Shown: in pieces, positions 1-9,660 of the stretch
How positions within the stretch are numbered: position 1 is the first letter of the stretch
Layout of the letters: each line of letters starts with the position of its first letter
From: Microvirga calopogonii
Lineage (GTDB): Bacteria > Pseudomonadota > Alphaproteobacteria > Rhizobiales > Beijerinckiaceae
Assembly (NCBI RefSeq): GCF_003347665.1
Contig: NZ_QDGA01000010.1
Location: 1-64,000, forward strand
DNA length: 64,000 bases
Direction of reading: 5' to 3'
The notes under the pieces: model-generated
Told to the model about the DNA's origin: nothing
Databases searched by the model: none
Seen by the model: the letters and a program-made list of their open reading frames with translations, nothing else
Program-made: the position numbers and the translations under genes

Positions 1-1636
1 CGCCTTCGGGGGTGACCCAGGTGATGTTCTGGTTCGGATCCTTGATGTCGCAGGTCTTGCAGTGGACGCAGTTCTGCGCGTTGATCTGGTAGCGCGGTCC
101 GCCCTCGCCCTCGACCCACTCGTACACGCCCGCCGGGCAGTAGCGCTGCGAGGGGCCGCCATAGACCCCAAGCTCCGATGCCTTCTGCAGCCCCATGTCC
201 TTCACCTTGAGGTGGGCCGGCTGGTCCTCCTCGTGGTTGGTGTTCGACAGGAACACCGAGGACAGCTTGTCAAAGGTCAGCACCCCGTCCGGCCGGTCGT
301 ACTTGATCGGCTTGACCTGATCGAGGGGCAGCAAGGTCTCGTAGTCGGGCTTGCCGTGCTTCATCGTGCCGAACGGCGACCAGCCGAAGATCTCGGTCAG
401 CCACATGTCGAGCCCGCCGAGCGCCACGCCGGCCGCCGTGCCGTAGCGCGACCAGAGCGGCTTCACGTTGCGCACCCGCTTGAGGTCGTAGCCGATGGGC
501 GAGGCGCGCCAGGATTCCTCGTAAGCCGCCACCTCGTCACGGGCGCGCCCGGCCTGCAGGGCGGCAAAGACGTGGTCGGCGCAGAGCATGCCCGACAGGA
601 TCGCGTTGTGGCTGCCCTTGATGCGCGGCACGTTCACGAAACCTGCCGAGTCGCCGACCAGGCAGCCGCCCGGGAAGGACAGGCGCGGCACCGACTGCCA
701 GCCGCCCTCCATGATGGCCCGCGCCCCGTAGCCGATGCGCTTTCCGCCCTCGAACACGTCACGCACCATCGGGTGCGTCTTGAAGCGCTGGAACTCGTCG
801 AACGGCGACAGGGTCGGGTTCTTGTAGTTCAGGTGCACCACGAAGCCGACGGACACCAGGTTGTCGTCGAAATGGTACAGCCAGGAGCCGCCGCCCGCGT
901 TGTTCGGCAGCGGCCAGCCCATGGAATGGCGCACGAGGCCGGACCGGAAGTGCTCGGGCTTGACCTGCCACAGCTCCTTGATGCCGATGCCGTATTTCTG
1001 GTGATCCCGGCCCTGGTTCAGGCCGAAGCGCTCGATCATCTGCTTGGTCAGCGAGCCCCGCGCGCCTTCGCCGAAGATCGTGTACTTGGCGCGCAGCTCC
1101 ATGCCGCGGGTGAAGTTGGCATTGGGCTCGCCGTCACGGCCTATACCTAAGTCGCCGGTGGCGACGCCCACCACCTTGCCGTCCTCGACCAGCACCTCGG
1201 CGGCCGGGAAGCCGGGATAGATCTCCACCCCCAGCTCCTCGGCCTTGCGGCCGAGATAGCGGGCGACGTTGCCGAGCGAGCCGACGAAGTTGCCATGGTT
1301 GTTCATGAGCTTGGGCATGAACACGTTGGGCAGCGTCACCCCGCCGGCGTGGCCGAGATACATGAACTCGTCGGCGGTGACTTGCGTCTTGAGCGGCCGG
1401 TCGGGATCATTGCGCCAGTCCGGCAGGAGCGCGTCGAGGCCGATAGGGTCGATCACCGCGCCGGAGAGGATATGGGCGCCGACCTCGGAGCCTTTTTCCA
1501 CCACCACGACCGAGATGTCCGCGCCCTGCTCCAGCGCCTGCTGCTTGAGCCGGATCGCCGTCGCCAGGCCGGCAGGCCCTGCCCCCACGACGACGACGTC
1601 GAACTCCATCGATTCACGGGCAGGCAGATCGGACAT
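1..1636 (-). CDS. Electron transfer flavoprotein-ubiquinone oxidoreductase (ETF-QO), 3' end cut off
   Basis: This inner-membrane flavoprotein passes electrons from ETF, reduced by acyl-CoA and amine dehydrogenases, to ubiquinone. The ATG at 1636 opens 545 codons that run off the window, so only about ten C-terminal residues are missing. The N-terminus has the FAD-binding GAGPAG motif (residues 18-23) in a run of valines. The last visible part holds the Cys-rich [4Fe-4S] ligand segment (CVHCKTC, near bases 52-72), typical of the C-terminal ferredoxin-like domain. Length and domain order match the family. It is divergent from ogt, with 276 bases between the start codons. Identification is from recognised sequence pattern and is firm. 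Confidence 0.95.
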   Translation of the reverse strand, partial: MSDLPARESMEFDVVVVGAGPAGLATAIRLKQQALEQGADISVVVVEKGSEVGAHILSGAVIDPIGLDALLPDWRNDPDRPLKTQVTADEFMYLGHAGGVTLPNVFMPKLMNNHGNFVGSLGNVARYLGRKAEELGVEIYPGFPAAEVLVEDGKVVGVATGDLGIGRDGEPNANFTRGMELRAKYTIFGEGARGSLTKQMIERFGLNQGRDHQKYGIGIKELWQVKPEHFRSGLVRHSMGWPLPNNAGGGSWLYHFDDNLVSVGFVVHLNYKNPTLSPFDEFQRFKTHPMVRDVFEGGKRIGYGARAIMEGGWQSVPRLSFPGGCLVGDSAGFVNVPRIKGSHNAILSGMLCADHVFAALQAGRARDEVAAYEESWRASPIGYDLKRVRNVKPLWSRYGTAAGVALGGLDMWLTEIFGWSPFGTMKHGKPDYETLLPLDQVKPIKYDRPDGVLTFDKLSSVFLSNTNHEEDQPAHLKVKDMGLQKASELGVYGGPSQRYCPAGVYEWVEGEGGPRYQINAQNCVHCKTCDIKDPNQNITWVTPEG

Positions 1637-1912
1637 GGCTTCCTCCTGATACGCAGCGGCAACGTTCGACGACAGCAGACAGTTCACATATGAACCATCT
1701 ACGCGATTTCTCAAGTCTTTCTCGTCAGATCCCTCTCCTAGCTTCATTGCGGTGAAGCCGAAAGTTCTCTTTCCGCATAAGGTTATGCCAAAACCCAATG
1801 AATACCGTCCGCTCTGAGGGGAGCGGCTCGGCTCACGCCAACAGGACTGGAATGGGGAGACGAGAAAACTGCGGCAGGTTGTTCGGCGAACTCGGGAGGT
1901 TTACAAAAGAGC

Positions 1913-2479
1913 ATGCAGGATCATCCGTCCGACAATGCGGCGTTCTACACACTTTTCGAGACTTCCATCGGGCTCTGCGGCCTGGCTTGGAATGGGCGCG
2001 GCGTCATCGGCTTTCAGCTTCCCGAAGACGATGAGACCCTGACGCGTGGCCGCCTCGCCAAGCGCTTTCCCGCAATCGTCGAAACCGCGCCACCCTTGGA
2101 CATCCAGGACGTCATCGCCGATGTCACCGCCCTGCTGCAGGGTGAAGCACGTGATCTCTCGTCTGTTCCTCTGAACATGGACGGCCTGACGGACTTCGAC
2201 CGCCGCGTCTACGAGATCGCCCGAGGCATCCCACCGGGCCGCGTTCTGACCTATGGCGAGGTCGCGGCCCGGCTCGGCATCGACAACGCCCGGGCCATCG
2301 GTCAGGCGCTCGGGCGCAATCCGTTCGCCATCATCGTCCCCTGTCACCGGGTCGTCGCAGCGGGCGGCAAGCTCGGGGGCTTCTCGGCCAATGGCGGCGC
2401 CACGACCAAGCGCCGCCTCCTTGCCATCGAAGGCGCCAGACGCGACGAGAGCCCGACGCTGTTCGATTTGATCCCGTGA
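1913..2479 (+). CDS. ogt: Methylated-DNA-protein cysteine S-methyltransferase
   Basis: A suicide repair protein that moves the alkyl group from O6-methylguanine (or O4-methylthymine) in DNA to its own cysteine. The 188-residue product has the family active site PCHRV with the acceptor Cys144, preceded by the DNA-binding helix region around residues 110-135 (YGEVAARLG, ARAIGQALGRNP) and followed by the GGFSANGG loop. The N-terminal half is the usual weakly conserved RNase H-like domain. The start follows a GGAGG about 14 bases upstream. It sits directly before a uracil-DNA glycosylase gene, so the two form a base-damage repair pair. It has no Ada-type regulatory domain. Confidence 0.93.
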   Translation: MQDHPSDNAAFYTLFETSIGLCGLAWNGRGVIGFQLPEDDETLTRGRLAKRFPAIVETAPPLDIQDVIADVTALLQGEARDLSSVPLNMDGLTDFDRRVYEIARGIPPGRVLTYGEVAARLGIDNARAIGQALGRNPFAIIVPCHRVVAAGGKLGGFSANGGATTKRRLLAIEGARRDESPTLFDLIP

Positions 2480-2512
2480 CGGAAAGAACGTCGGGTCCCA
2501 CGCAGGTCCGAG

Positions 2513-2541
2513 TTGTCCACAGTCCTCGGAATGCTTACATA
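2513..2541 (+). promoter_or_regulatory. Candidate promoter giving a leaderless uracil-DNA glycosylase mRNA
   Basis: TTGTCC (2513-2518) and TACATA (2536-2541) are separated by exactly 17 bases. Transcription would begin about seven bases downstream, at or next to the ATG at 2548. No Shine-Dalgarno sequence is visible before that ATG, which fits a leaderless transcript. Both hexamers are imperfect, so this is suggestive only. Confidence 0.35.
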
Positions 2542-2547
2542 CGATCC

Positions 2548-3384
2548 ATGCAGGATCTCCCTTCCGACCGTGACGCTCTACAGGCGCTCCTCGACTTCCA
2601 CGTCGAGGCGGGGGTGGATCTTGCGCTCGACGAGACCCCGCACAACCGTTTTGCCGAGCCCAAGCCCGAGCGCACTCAGGCCAAGGCAACGGCTCAGCCT
2701 GCCCCATCCAAAGCGTCTCCCGCCTCATCCGCCCCCTCCCCGCGCGCGTTGCCGAAGGCGGCGGCGAGCGCTCCGGAAGAGGTGGCCGGCATGGCCCGGG
2801 AGCAGGCGCGCCATGCGCAATCCCTGGAGGAGCTCGAGGCGATTCTCGCAGGCTTCGACGGCTGCGCCCTCAAGTTCTCGGCCAAGAACCTCGCATTCGC
2901 GGACGGCAATCCGGAAGGCCGCGTCATGCTGGTGGGCGAAGCGCCCGGCGCGGATGAGGATCGAATCGGCAAGCCCTTCATGGGCCGGTCCGGCCAGCTT
3001 CTCGACCGCATGCTCGCGACCATCGGGCTCGACCGCACCCAGGTCTACGTCGCCAACATCGTACCCTGGCGCCCGCCGGGCAACCGCACGCCGACCCCGC
3101 AGGAAATCGCCATCTGCAAGCCGTTCATCGCGCGGCAGATCGAATTGGCATCCCCCGAGATCCTGCTCTGCCTCGGCGGGCCCGCCGCCCAGAACCTGCT
3201 CGGCCTCAAGGATGGTATTCTGCGCACCCGCGGCCGCTGGTATACTTACAAGACCGAGGATGGGCGGGAGATCAGGGCCTTGCCGACCCTGCACCCGGCC
3301 TATCTGCTGCGCCAGCCCCTGCAGAAGCGGCTCGGCTGGCGGGATTTCCAGGCTCTGCGCCGGGCTCTCGACGGCCGGGATTGA
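2548..3384 (+). CDS. Uracil-DNA glycosylase, family 4-like
   Basis: Removes uracil from DNA after cytosine deamination. A low-complexity Ala/Pro/Ser linker (about residues 30-75) precedes the UDG fold. That fold shows motif A (GEAPGADED), the GKPFMGRSGQLLDRML segment, the NRTPTPQE loop and motif B (HPAYLLR). Family 4 enzymes usually bind a 4Fe-4S cluster through four cysteines. Here the first CxxC has become a lone Cys (FDGC), and the KCRPP position reads PWRPP, so only two expected ligands are seen. The ATG at 2548 was chosen. A GTG at 2476 overlaps the ogt stop (GTGA) but adds a non-family N-terminus. The product is 278 residues. Confidence 0.85.
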   Translation: MQDLPSDRDALQALLDFHVEAGVDLALDETPHNRFAEPKPERTQAKATAQPAPSKASPASSAPSPRALPKAAASAPEEVAGMAREQARHAQSLEELEAILAGFDGCALKFSAKNLAFADGNPEGRVMLVGEAPGADEDRIGKPFMGRSGQLLDRMLATIGLDRTQVYVANIVPWRPPGNRTPTPQEIAICKPFIARQIELASPEILLCLGGPAAQNLLGLKDGILRTRGRWYTYKTEDGREIRALPTLHPAYLLRQPLQKRLGWRDFQALRRALDGRD

Positions 3385-3472
3385 GAGGCTCTCGCCGCCT
3401 GGTTCGGAACCGGTCTATATGCTTAAGCCTTAAGCATCTGCGGCAAGGAATGCCGCTGCCGGAAGGTGGATC

Positions 3473-4342
3473 ATGCGCTGGGAAGATTTTCGAACCTCGT
3501 CGAACGTGGAAGACCGTCGCGGCATGGGCATGCCCGGAGGCGCGGGCGGGCTCGGCATCGGAACCATCGTGATCCTCGGCCTTGTCGGCTGGGCGCTCGG
3601 CATCGACCCGCGCATCCTCATCGGCGGCGCCGAGATGATGACGGGCGGCGGCTCCGGCTACCAGCAGCAACAGCAGGGACGCCAGGGCGCGCCGCAGGAC
3701 GAGGCCGGCCGCTTCGCCGCCGCCATCCTCGGCAACACGGAAGACGTGTGGAAGGAGGTTCTGCCCCAGCAGGCCAACCGGCAATACCAGCCACCGAAGC
3801 TCGTGCTCTTCTCGGATGCCACCCGTTCCGGCTGCGGCGGCGCGCAATCGGCCATGGGCCCGTTCTACTGCCCGCTCGACCAGACCGTTTACATCGACCT
3901 CTCCTTTTTCCAGGAAATGCAGCAGCGCTTCCGCGCAGGCGGCGATTTCGCCTATGCCTATGTGCTGGCCCACGAGGTCGGCCATCACGTGGAAAACCAG
4001 CTCGGCATCCTGCCCCGCGTCCAGGAGCGCCAGCAGCAGGTCGGACGCGCGGAAGCCAACCAGCTCTCCGTGCGCGTCGAGCTGATGGCGGATTGCCTCG
4101 CCGGCGTCTGGGCGAACCATTCGAACCAGCGCTGGCAATCTCTCGAACAGGGTGACATCGAACAGGCGATCCGCGCGGCCGAGGCCATCGGCGACGACCG
4201 GCTGCAGAAGCAGAGCCAAGGCCGCGTCGTCCCCGACAGCTTCACCCACGGCTCCTCCGAGCAGCGCATGCGCTGGCTCACGACGGGATTGAAAAGCGGC
4301 TCGATCCAGGCGTGCGATACGTTCCGGGCGGCGAAGCTTTAG
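3473..4342 (+). CDS. Neutral zinc metallopeptidase, YpfJ family
   Basis: A membrane-anchored putative zinc peptidase. The 289-residue protein has a short cytoplasmic N-terminus and one transmembrane segment (about residues 28-44). A Gln-rich linker (QQQQQ near residue 65) leads to the conserved domain with zinc motif HEVGHH (residues 167-172) and two cysteines (121 and 133) that could pair. The C-terminal SFTHGSSEQRMRW segment is also characteristic. The physiological substrate is not known for this family. The start ATG lies after a GGAAGGTGG stretch that can serve as ribosome binding site. The gene stands alone between the uracil glycosylase and moaB. Confidence 0.88.
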   Translation: MRWEDFRTSSNVEDRRGMGMPGGAGGLGIGTIVILGLVGWALGIDPRILIGGAEMMTGGGSGYQQQQQGRQGAPQDEAGRFAAAILGNTEDVWKEVLPQQANRQYQPPKLVLFSDATRSGCGGAQSAMGPFYCPLDQTVYIDLSFFQEMQQRFRAGGDFAYAYVLAHEVGHHVENQLGILPRVQERQQQVGRAEANQLSVRVELMADCLAGVWANHSNQRWQSLEQGDIEQAIRAAEAIGDDRLQKQSQGRVVPDSFTHGSSEQRMRWLTTGLKSGSIQACDTFRAAKL

Positions 4343-4350
4343 TCCGTCAT

Positions 4351-4432
4351 CGTCATGGCCGGGCTAGACCCGGCCATCCACGTTTTAGAGCGGCTTAAGA
4401 CGTGGATACCCGGCACAAGGCCGGTTATGACG
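4351..4432. repeat. Palindromic intergenic element, family B (short copy)
   Basis: An interrupted inverted repeat: one arm reads CGTCATGGCCGGG, the other CCGGTTATGACGG, and the centre contains CCCGGCACAAGGCCGG. It fills the gap between ypfJ and moaB. It is open in the moaB frame, which would add a spurious N-terminal extension to MoaB if the wrong start were chosen. Related copies lie at 12644, 23449, 46269 and 48857. Confidence 0.8.
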
Positions 4433-4465
4433 GGAGAGGTCACTCTATCCGAAAAAGATGCGATC

Positions 4466-5020
4466 ATGCCCGGCATCGACGACACGCTCCCCTTCATCCC
4501 CTTAAGCATCGCGGTGCTGACCATCTCCGACACGCGCTCGCTCGATGAGGACAGGTCGGGCACGACGCTGGCCGAGCGTCTTACGAAAGCCGGTCATCGG
4601 CTCGCCGACAGGGCCATCGTAACCGACGACGTGGAGGCGATCCGGGGCAAGGTGCAGGGCTGGATCGCCGATCCCACTATCGACGTAGTCATCACGACCG
4701 GCGGCACGGGTTTCACCGGCCGCGACGTCACACCGGAGGCCATCGAGCCCCTGTTCGACAAGCGGATGGAGGGCTTCTCCGCCGTGTTCCACCGCATCTC
4801 CTACGACAAGATCGGCACCTCGACGATCCAGTCGCGGGCAACCGCGGGCGTGGCCGGCACGACCTTCGTCTTCGTGCTGCCGGGCTCTCCCGGCGCCTGC
4901 AAGGATGCCTGGGACGGCATTCTGGCGAACCAGCTCGACTACCGGTACCGGCCGTGCAATTTCGTCGAGATCATGCCGCGCCTCGACGAGCACCTGAAAC
5001 GGGGAAAGCTGAGAGGCTGA
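4466..5020 (+). CDS. moaB: Molybdenum cofactor biosynthesis protein B
   Basis: A MoaB/Mog-fold protein of molybdopterin cofactor synthesis, acting at the molybdopterin adenylylation step in organisms that use MoaB in place of Mog. The 184-residue product has the diagnostic TGGTGFTGRDVTPEA segment and an SPGACKDAWDGIL segment, with no MoeA or other fused domain. The reading frame stays open back to 4355, but the upstream part is translated palindromic repeat. The ATG at 4466 (MPGIDD) gives the family-length protein. It ends immediately before the convergent glycosyltransferase gene (stop codons abut at 5020/5021). No other moa gene is in the window. Confidence 0.9.
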   Translation: MPGIDDTLPFIPLSIAVLTISDTRSLDEDRSGTTLAERLTKAGHRLADRAIVTDDVEAIRGKVQGWIADPTIDVVITTGGTGFTGRDVTPEAIEPLFDKRMEGFSAVFHRISYDKIGTSTIQSRATAGVAGTTFVFVLPGSPGACKDAWDGILANQLDYRYRPCNFVEIMPRLDEHLKRGKLRG

Positions 5021-5512
5021 TCACCCGAAAACCGGGTCGCGCTCGATGGTGGCCGAGAGCCGCACCGGCATTCGAGCCCGGACCTCGTTCATTAGCACGC
5101 GGCGATGGACCAGATCGCCAGCGCGCACCCTCGCATCGGCGAACAGATTGGTGAGCGCACTCGCGACGCCGCCGCGCCGACGCCGCATCCGCGCCAATCC
5201 ATGCTCAGGCTTGGAGAGCGCCACGAACCGGTCGAGCACCCGGATCCAGCCCTCCTGTGGAATGTCGCCGTCGTCGAGGCACAAGAGCCAGTCGCGCCGC
5301 GCAACCTTCGCCCCTTCGATCCAGGAACTGCGCTGCGCAATCACCAGGCTCGCCCCGGCAGCATCGGCCACCTCGGCCAGGGTTTCGTCCTGCCTCTCGG
5401 CCAGGATGACGGCATCGCCGATCAGCCCGGCGGCGACGGCCGGGACGAGAGCGCTCAGGGTGGCGGCAAGAGCCTCGGGCCCATGGGAGACGCGGACGAG
5501 AACGGTAATCAT
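5021..5512 (-). CDS. Small family-2-like glycosyltransferase
   Basis: A 163-residue protein starting MITVLVRVSHGPEAL, with the GT-A pattern of an N-terminal beta-alpha unit and a central DDGD motif (LLCLDDGDIPQEGW). The motif resembles the DxD metal/nucleotide-sugar site of family 2 glycosyltransferases. The protein is much shorter than full enzymes, though small stand-alone forms of this type occur next to moaB in Rhizobiales (from memory, unchecked). The substrate is unknown. The frame stays open far upstream, but the ATG at 5512 gives the conserved N-terminus. The gene is divergent from the radical SAM gene, and the shared 123-base gap is relatively AT-rich. Confidence 0.7.
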   Translation of the reverse strand: MITVLVRVSHGPEALAATLSALVPAVAAGLIGDAVILAERQDETLAEVADAAGASLVIAQRSSWIEGAKVARRDWLLCLDDGDIPQEGWIRVLDRFVALSKPEHGLARMRRRRGGVASALTNLFADARVRAGDLVHRRVLMNEVRARMPVRLSATIERDPVFG

Positions 5513-5635
5513 CCGAACAGTATAGCCGCACCCTGCCATGCCGTCGCTAGGACATTCTTGCCGATGTGCCCTTGATTTTGTTCCTGATTTGTTCTTAAGC
5601 TTGGAGCCTTCAACACAGATTCGTTCGAGGCCGCC

Positions 5636-6817
5636 ATGAGCGTTCGCGCCAAAGATCCCGCCCGCGATCCTTTCCGCACCCGGCCCGTGAAGCGCACCCC
5701 TCTGGAAGCCGCCGAGGCTGCGCGGCGGCGCATGGACGATCCGGCCTATCGCGTCGAGGTGGAGCGCCGCCGGGGCCGGGGCGCCTCCGCGAACCCGTCG
5801 GGACGCTACGAGCCGGCGCAGCGCGAAAGCTTCGACGACGGCTGGGATCTCGAGGAGGAGCTTCCGTCCCTGCCGACCGAGATCATCGTCGAGAAGCCGC
5901 GCACGATCATCACAAGGAACGACTCGCCCGACATCCTGTTCGAAAAGTCGATCAACCCCTATCGCGGCTGCGAGCACGGCTGCTCCTATTGCTTCGCGAG
6001 ACCCACTCACGCCTTCCAGGGCCTGTCGTCGGGGCTCGATTTCGAGACCAAGATCTTCGCCAAGCCGAACGCGGCGGAACTGCTGGAAAAGGAGTTGCGG
6101 TCCTCGAGCTACCAGCCGACGACGATCGCGCTCGGCTCCAACACCGACCCTTATCAGCCGGTGGAGCGGCGCTTCCGCATCACGCGCTCGATCCTGGAGG
6201 TGCTGAACCGGATGAGCCATCCCGTCGGCATCGTGACGAAATCGGCCCTCGTGACCCGCGACATCGACATCCTGAGCCAGATGGCCGAGAAGCAGCTCGC
6301 CAAGGTGGCGATCTCGGTCACGACGCTCGACCCGAAGCTCGCCCGGCGAATGGAGCCCCGCGCCGCCGCTCCGGCGAAGCGCCTGGAGACCATCAGGAAG
6401 CTGTCCGAGGCCGGCATCCCGGTATCGGTCCTGGTCGCCCCCATCATCCCGGCGATCAACGATCACGAGATCGAGGCGATTCTGAAGGCCTGCGCCGAAG
6501 CCGGCGCCGAGGAAGCCGGCTACGTGCTCCTGCGCCTGCCGCACGACCTCAAGGATCTGATGCGCGACTGGCTCGCCGAGCATTACCCGGACAAGCTCAA
6601 GCACGTCTTCACGCTCCTGCAGGAGGCGCGCGGCGGCAAGGATTACGATGCCGAATGGAGCACCCGCCAATCCGGCATCGGCCCCTATGCCTGGATGCTC
6701 GGCCGCCGCTTCGAGACCACCGCCGAGCGGCTTGGGCTGAACAAGCGGAACCTGAGACTCAGGAAGGACCTGTTCAAGGTTCCGCCGAAAGAGACGGGGC
6801 AGTTGAGTCTGTTTTGA
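5636..6817 (+). CDS. Radical SAM protein, PA0069/SplB-like family
   Basis: A 393-residue radical S-adenosylmethionine protein. The cluster motif CEHGCSYC (Cys112, Cys116, Cys119) binds the 4Fe-4S cluster that cleaves SAM. The flanking INPYRGCEHGC and SYCFARPTH segments match the PA0069 family, which is distantly related to spore photoproduct lyase. The reaction catalysed by this bacterial family is not established, so no function is assigned. The first 90 residues are charged and probably flexible. The gene is monocistronic: divergent upstream from the glycosyltransferase, and followed by a long repeat. Confidence 0.88.
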   Translation: MSVRAKDPARDPFRTRPVKRTPLEAAEAARRRMDDPAYRVEVERRRGRGASANPSGRYEPAQRESFDDGWDLEEELPSLPTEIIVEKPRTIITRNDSPDILFEKSINPYRGCEHGCSYCFARPTHAFQGLSSGLDFETKIFAKPNAAELLEKELRSSSYQPTTIALGSNTDPYQPVERRFRITRSILEVLNRMSHPVGIVTKSALVTRDIDILSQMAEKQLAKVAISVTTLDPKLARRMEPRAAAPAKRLETIRKLSEAGIPVSVLVAPIIPAINDHEIEAILKACAEAGAEEAGYVLLRLPHDLKDLMRDWLAEHYPDKLKHVFTLLQEARGGKDYDAEWSTRQSGIGPYAWMLGRRFETTAERLGLNKRNLRLRKDLFKVPPKETGQLSLF

Positions 6818-6890
6818 GGCTTTATCTCGAATGCCATTCCGCACGAAGCGTCAGCGCAGATCCGGGTTCGGGTGCAGAATGTGGTGCCAG

Positions 6891-7055
6891 ACTCCCTCTC
6901 CCATAGGGAGAGGGTTGGGGTGAGGGGTTACAGGTCTATCCGTAAAGGACTCCAACCCCTCACCCGGACCTCCGGTCCGACCTCTCCCTTAGGGAGAGGT
7001 AATGAACGCCACCCTCGTCCCGCGATCCCGGATCGCCTCAGGCGTCCGGGATGAC
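6891..7055. repeat. Palindromic elements, families D and E, in a 330-base gap
   Basis: Two modules fill most of the gap between the radical SAM gene and the GFA gene. The first (6891-7000) is a long inverted repeat: CCTCTCCCATAGGGAGAGG then TTGGGGTGAGGGG, mirrored by CCCCTCACCC and CTCTCCCTTAGGGAGAGG. The second (about 7018-7055) is a shorter palindrome with CCCGGATCGCC and GGCGTCCGGG. D-like and E-like sequence recurs at 59.9-60.3 kb. No gene is supported here. Confidence 0.8.
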
Positions 7056-7147
7056 AAAGCATGGCCCTTCCTCCGCGCCACTCTGGTCGCGCCGCAGCCA
7101 ATCGGTATAGTACCCCGTCCTTATCTGCCTGAACGCCGGAGTTTACC

Positions 7148-7555
7148 GTGGGTCGCCACACAGGATCATGCCATTGCGGCAGCGTCCGTTTCCGCATCGA
7201 CGCGGAGATCGTCGAGCTGACGACCTGTGACTGCTCGCTCTGCGTGAAGAAGAACGCTCTGATGACGAAGGTTCACGAGAGCGCCCTGACGATCCTGGCA
7301 GGCGCGGAGGTCCTGTCTCTCTATCAGTGGAACACCAAGCGAGCGAAGCATTACTTCTGCTCGCGCTGCGGCATCTACACGTTCCACCGCAAGCGGGCGG
7401 CACCCGACCATTACGGCGTGAACATCTTCTGCCTCGACGGTTTCGATCCTTCGACGATCCCGATGCGGGCCACGGAAGGCATCGGCATGTCGGTCGTCGA
7501 CCGGATGGCCCGCGCGGAATGGCCCGGTCCACGGGAAGACGCAGATCGCCTATAA
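7148..7555 (+). CDS. GFA-domain (Mss4-like zinc) protein
   Basis: A 135-residue protein of the glutathione-dependent formaldehyde-activating enzyme/CENP-V superfamily. It shows the zinc-ligand pattern of that fold: CHCGSVRF near the N-terminus, CDCSLC about 20 residues on, and CSRCGIYTFH in the middle. The named activity applies to Gfa proper, and most small members have no proven substrate, so only the fold is claimed. The start is GTG at 7148; no in-frame ATG precedes the conserved part. It lies 11 bases before rnhB on the same strand and may be cotranscribed with it. Confidence 0.85.
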   Translation: MGRHTGSCHCGSVRFRIDAEIVELTTCDCSLCVKKNALMTKVHESALTILAGAEVLSLYQWNTKRAKHYFCSRCGIYTFHRKRAAPDHYGVNIFCLDGFDPSTIPMRATEGIGMSVVDRMARAEWPGPREDADRL

Positions 7556-7566
7556 GCCTGCCCACC

Positions 7567-8205
7567 ATGACCGCCCTGATTCGTCCCTCCAAATCCGGCC
7601 TCGGCCTCGACCGCGAGTTGTCCGCCCACGCGCAGGGCTTCACCTGCATCGCAGGCCTCGACGAGGTCGGGCGTGGGCCGCTGGCGGGACCGGTCGTGTC
7701 GGCCGCGGTCGTGCTCGATCTCGACAACGTGCCGCAGGGCCTGGCCGATTCGAAGGCGCTGACGGCGGCGAAGCGCGAGGCGCTGTTTACGGAAATCCTC
7801 GCGACGTCCCATGTCGGCATCGCCTCGGTGTCGCATCAGGAGATCGACACCATCAACATCCGGCAGGCCTCCCTGCTTGCCATGTGCCGGGCGCTCGCTG
7901 CCCTTCCCTGCAAGCCGGACATGGCCTTCGTCGACGGCAACGATCCGCCGAATCTCCCCTGCGCGACGGAGGCGGTCATCAAGGGTGATTCGTCCATCGC
8001 GTCGATCGCTGCCGCATCCATCATCGCGAAAGTGGTCCGCGACCGCATGATGGCGCGGCTTGGGAACGCTTATCCCGCCTATGGTTTTGCCAGCAACGCG
8101 GGCTACAGCACCAAGGCGCATCTTAACGTGATCGCGAGCGAGGGCCCCTGCCCGTTCCATCGCTTGAGTTTCTCGCCCCTGCGCCAAGGGTTACTGGACC
8201 TGTAA
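7567..8205 (+). CDS. rnhB: Ribonuclease HII
   Basis: Cleaves RNA in RNA-DNA hybrids and at single misincorporated ribonucleotides. The 212-residue product has the RNase HII signature with the paired acidic residues in GLDEVGRGPLAGPVV (Asp32, Glu33), the third acidic residue in AFVDGN, and the C-terminal GYSTKAH and HRLSFSP segments. The ATG at 7567 was chosen because the open frame further upstream is non-family sequence overlapping the GFA gene. Within this window it complements rnhA (46.4 kb). The downstream gap carries the putative ccrM control region. Confidence 0.95.
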   Translation: MTALIRPSKSGLGLDRELSAHAQGFTCIAGLDEVGRGPLAGPVVSAAVVLDLDNVPQGLADSKALTAAKREALFTEILATSHVGIASVSHQEIDTINIRQASLLAMCRALAALPCKPDMAFVDGNDPPNLPCATEAVIKGDSSIASIAAASIIAKVVRDRMMARLGNAYPAYGFASNAGYSTKAHLNVIASEGPCPFHRLSFSPLRQGLLDL

Positions 8206-8211
8206 CCTCCC

Positions 8212-8225
8212 TTAACGCTGATTAA
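8212..8225 (+). promoter_or_regulatory. CtrA-like TTAA pair upstream of ccrM
   Basis: Two TTAA tetramers (8212-8215, 8222-8225) flank six bases and the second is followed by C. In alphaproteobacteria ccrM is a known CtrA target, and the CtrA box is TTAA-N7-TTAAC. The spacing here is one base short, so this is a weak candidate. The gap also holds a perfect palindrome, GGTGATCACC, at 8352-8361 just before the ccrM start, and a GANTC site lies inside the early coding region at 8500. Confidence 0.3.
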
Positions 8226-8356
8226 CGAAAAAACCCAATATTTTCAATGCGTAGGCAAGTTTTGCCGATCCAAAATATTTGGACTTTCTCGCATTTGGAA
8301 ACCTCCTCTTTACCCTATCCGATCATGATCCTGAGTGTCAGTTGCGTAACCGGTGA

Positions 8357-9559
<1,203 letters not shown>

Positions 9560-9584
9560 CCTTTGCGGCGAATTGGATTTTCCG

Positions 9585-9617
9585 AAAGGGCCAGCCGAAA
9601 GCTGGCCCTTTTCCTTT
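9585..9617 (+). terminator. Rho-independent terminator after ccrM
   Basis: A perfect 11-base stem, AAAGGGCCAGC (9585-9595) paired with GCTGGCCCTTT (9601-9611), with loop CGAAA, followed by a T-rich run (TTTTCCTTT). It lies 25 bases after the ccrM stop. Confidence 0.9.
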
Positions 9618-9660
9618 AGCGCACTAAGCTATCGTCACAGAGGCGTCATCCAACACCGTT

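Noticed and set aside
2476..2547. GTG at 2476 as start of the uracil glycosylase
   Set aside because: It overlaps the ogt stop as GTGA, but the added 24 residues are not family-like, and a promoter-like pair lies between 2476 and the ATG at 2548.
4355..4465. N-terminal extension of MoaB from 4355
   Set aside because: The extra residues are the translation of a palindromic element, a common false extension in this group.
5513..6844. Upstream extension of the glycosyltransferase on the minus strand to 607 codons
   Set aside because: The extension runs antisense to the radical SAM gene; conserved sequence begins only at the ATG at 5512.
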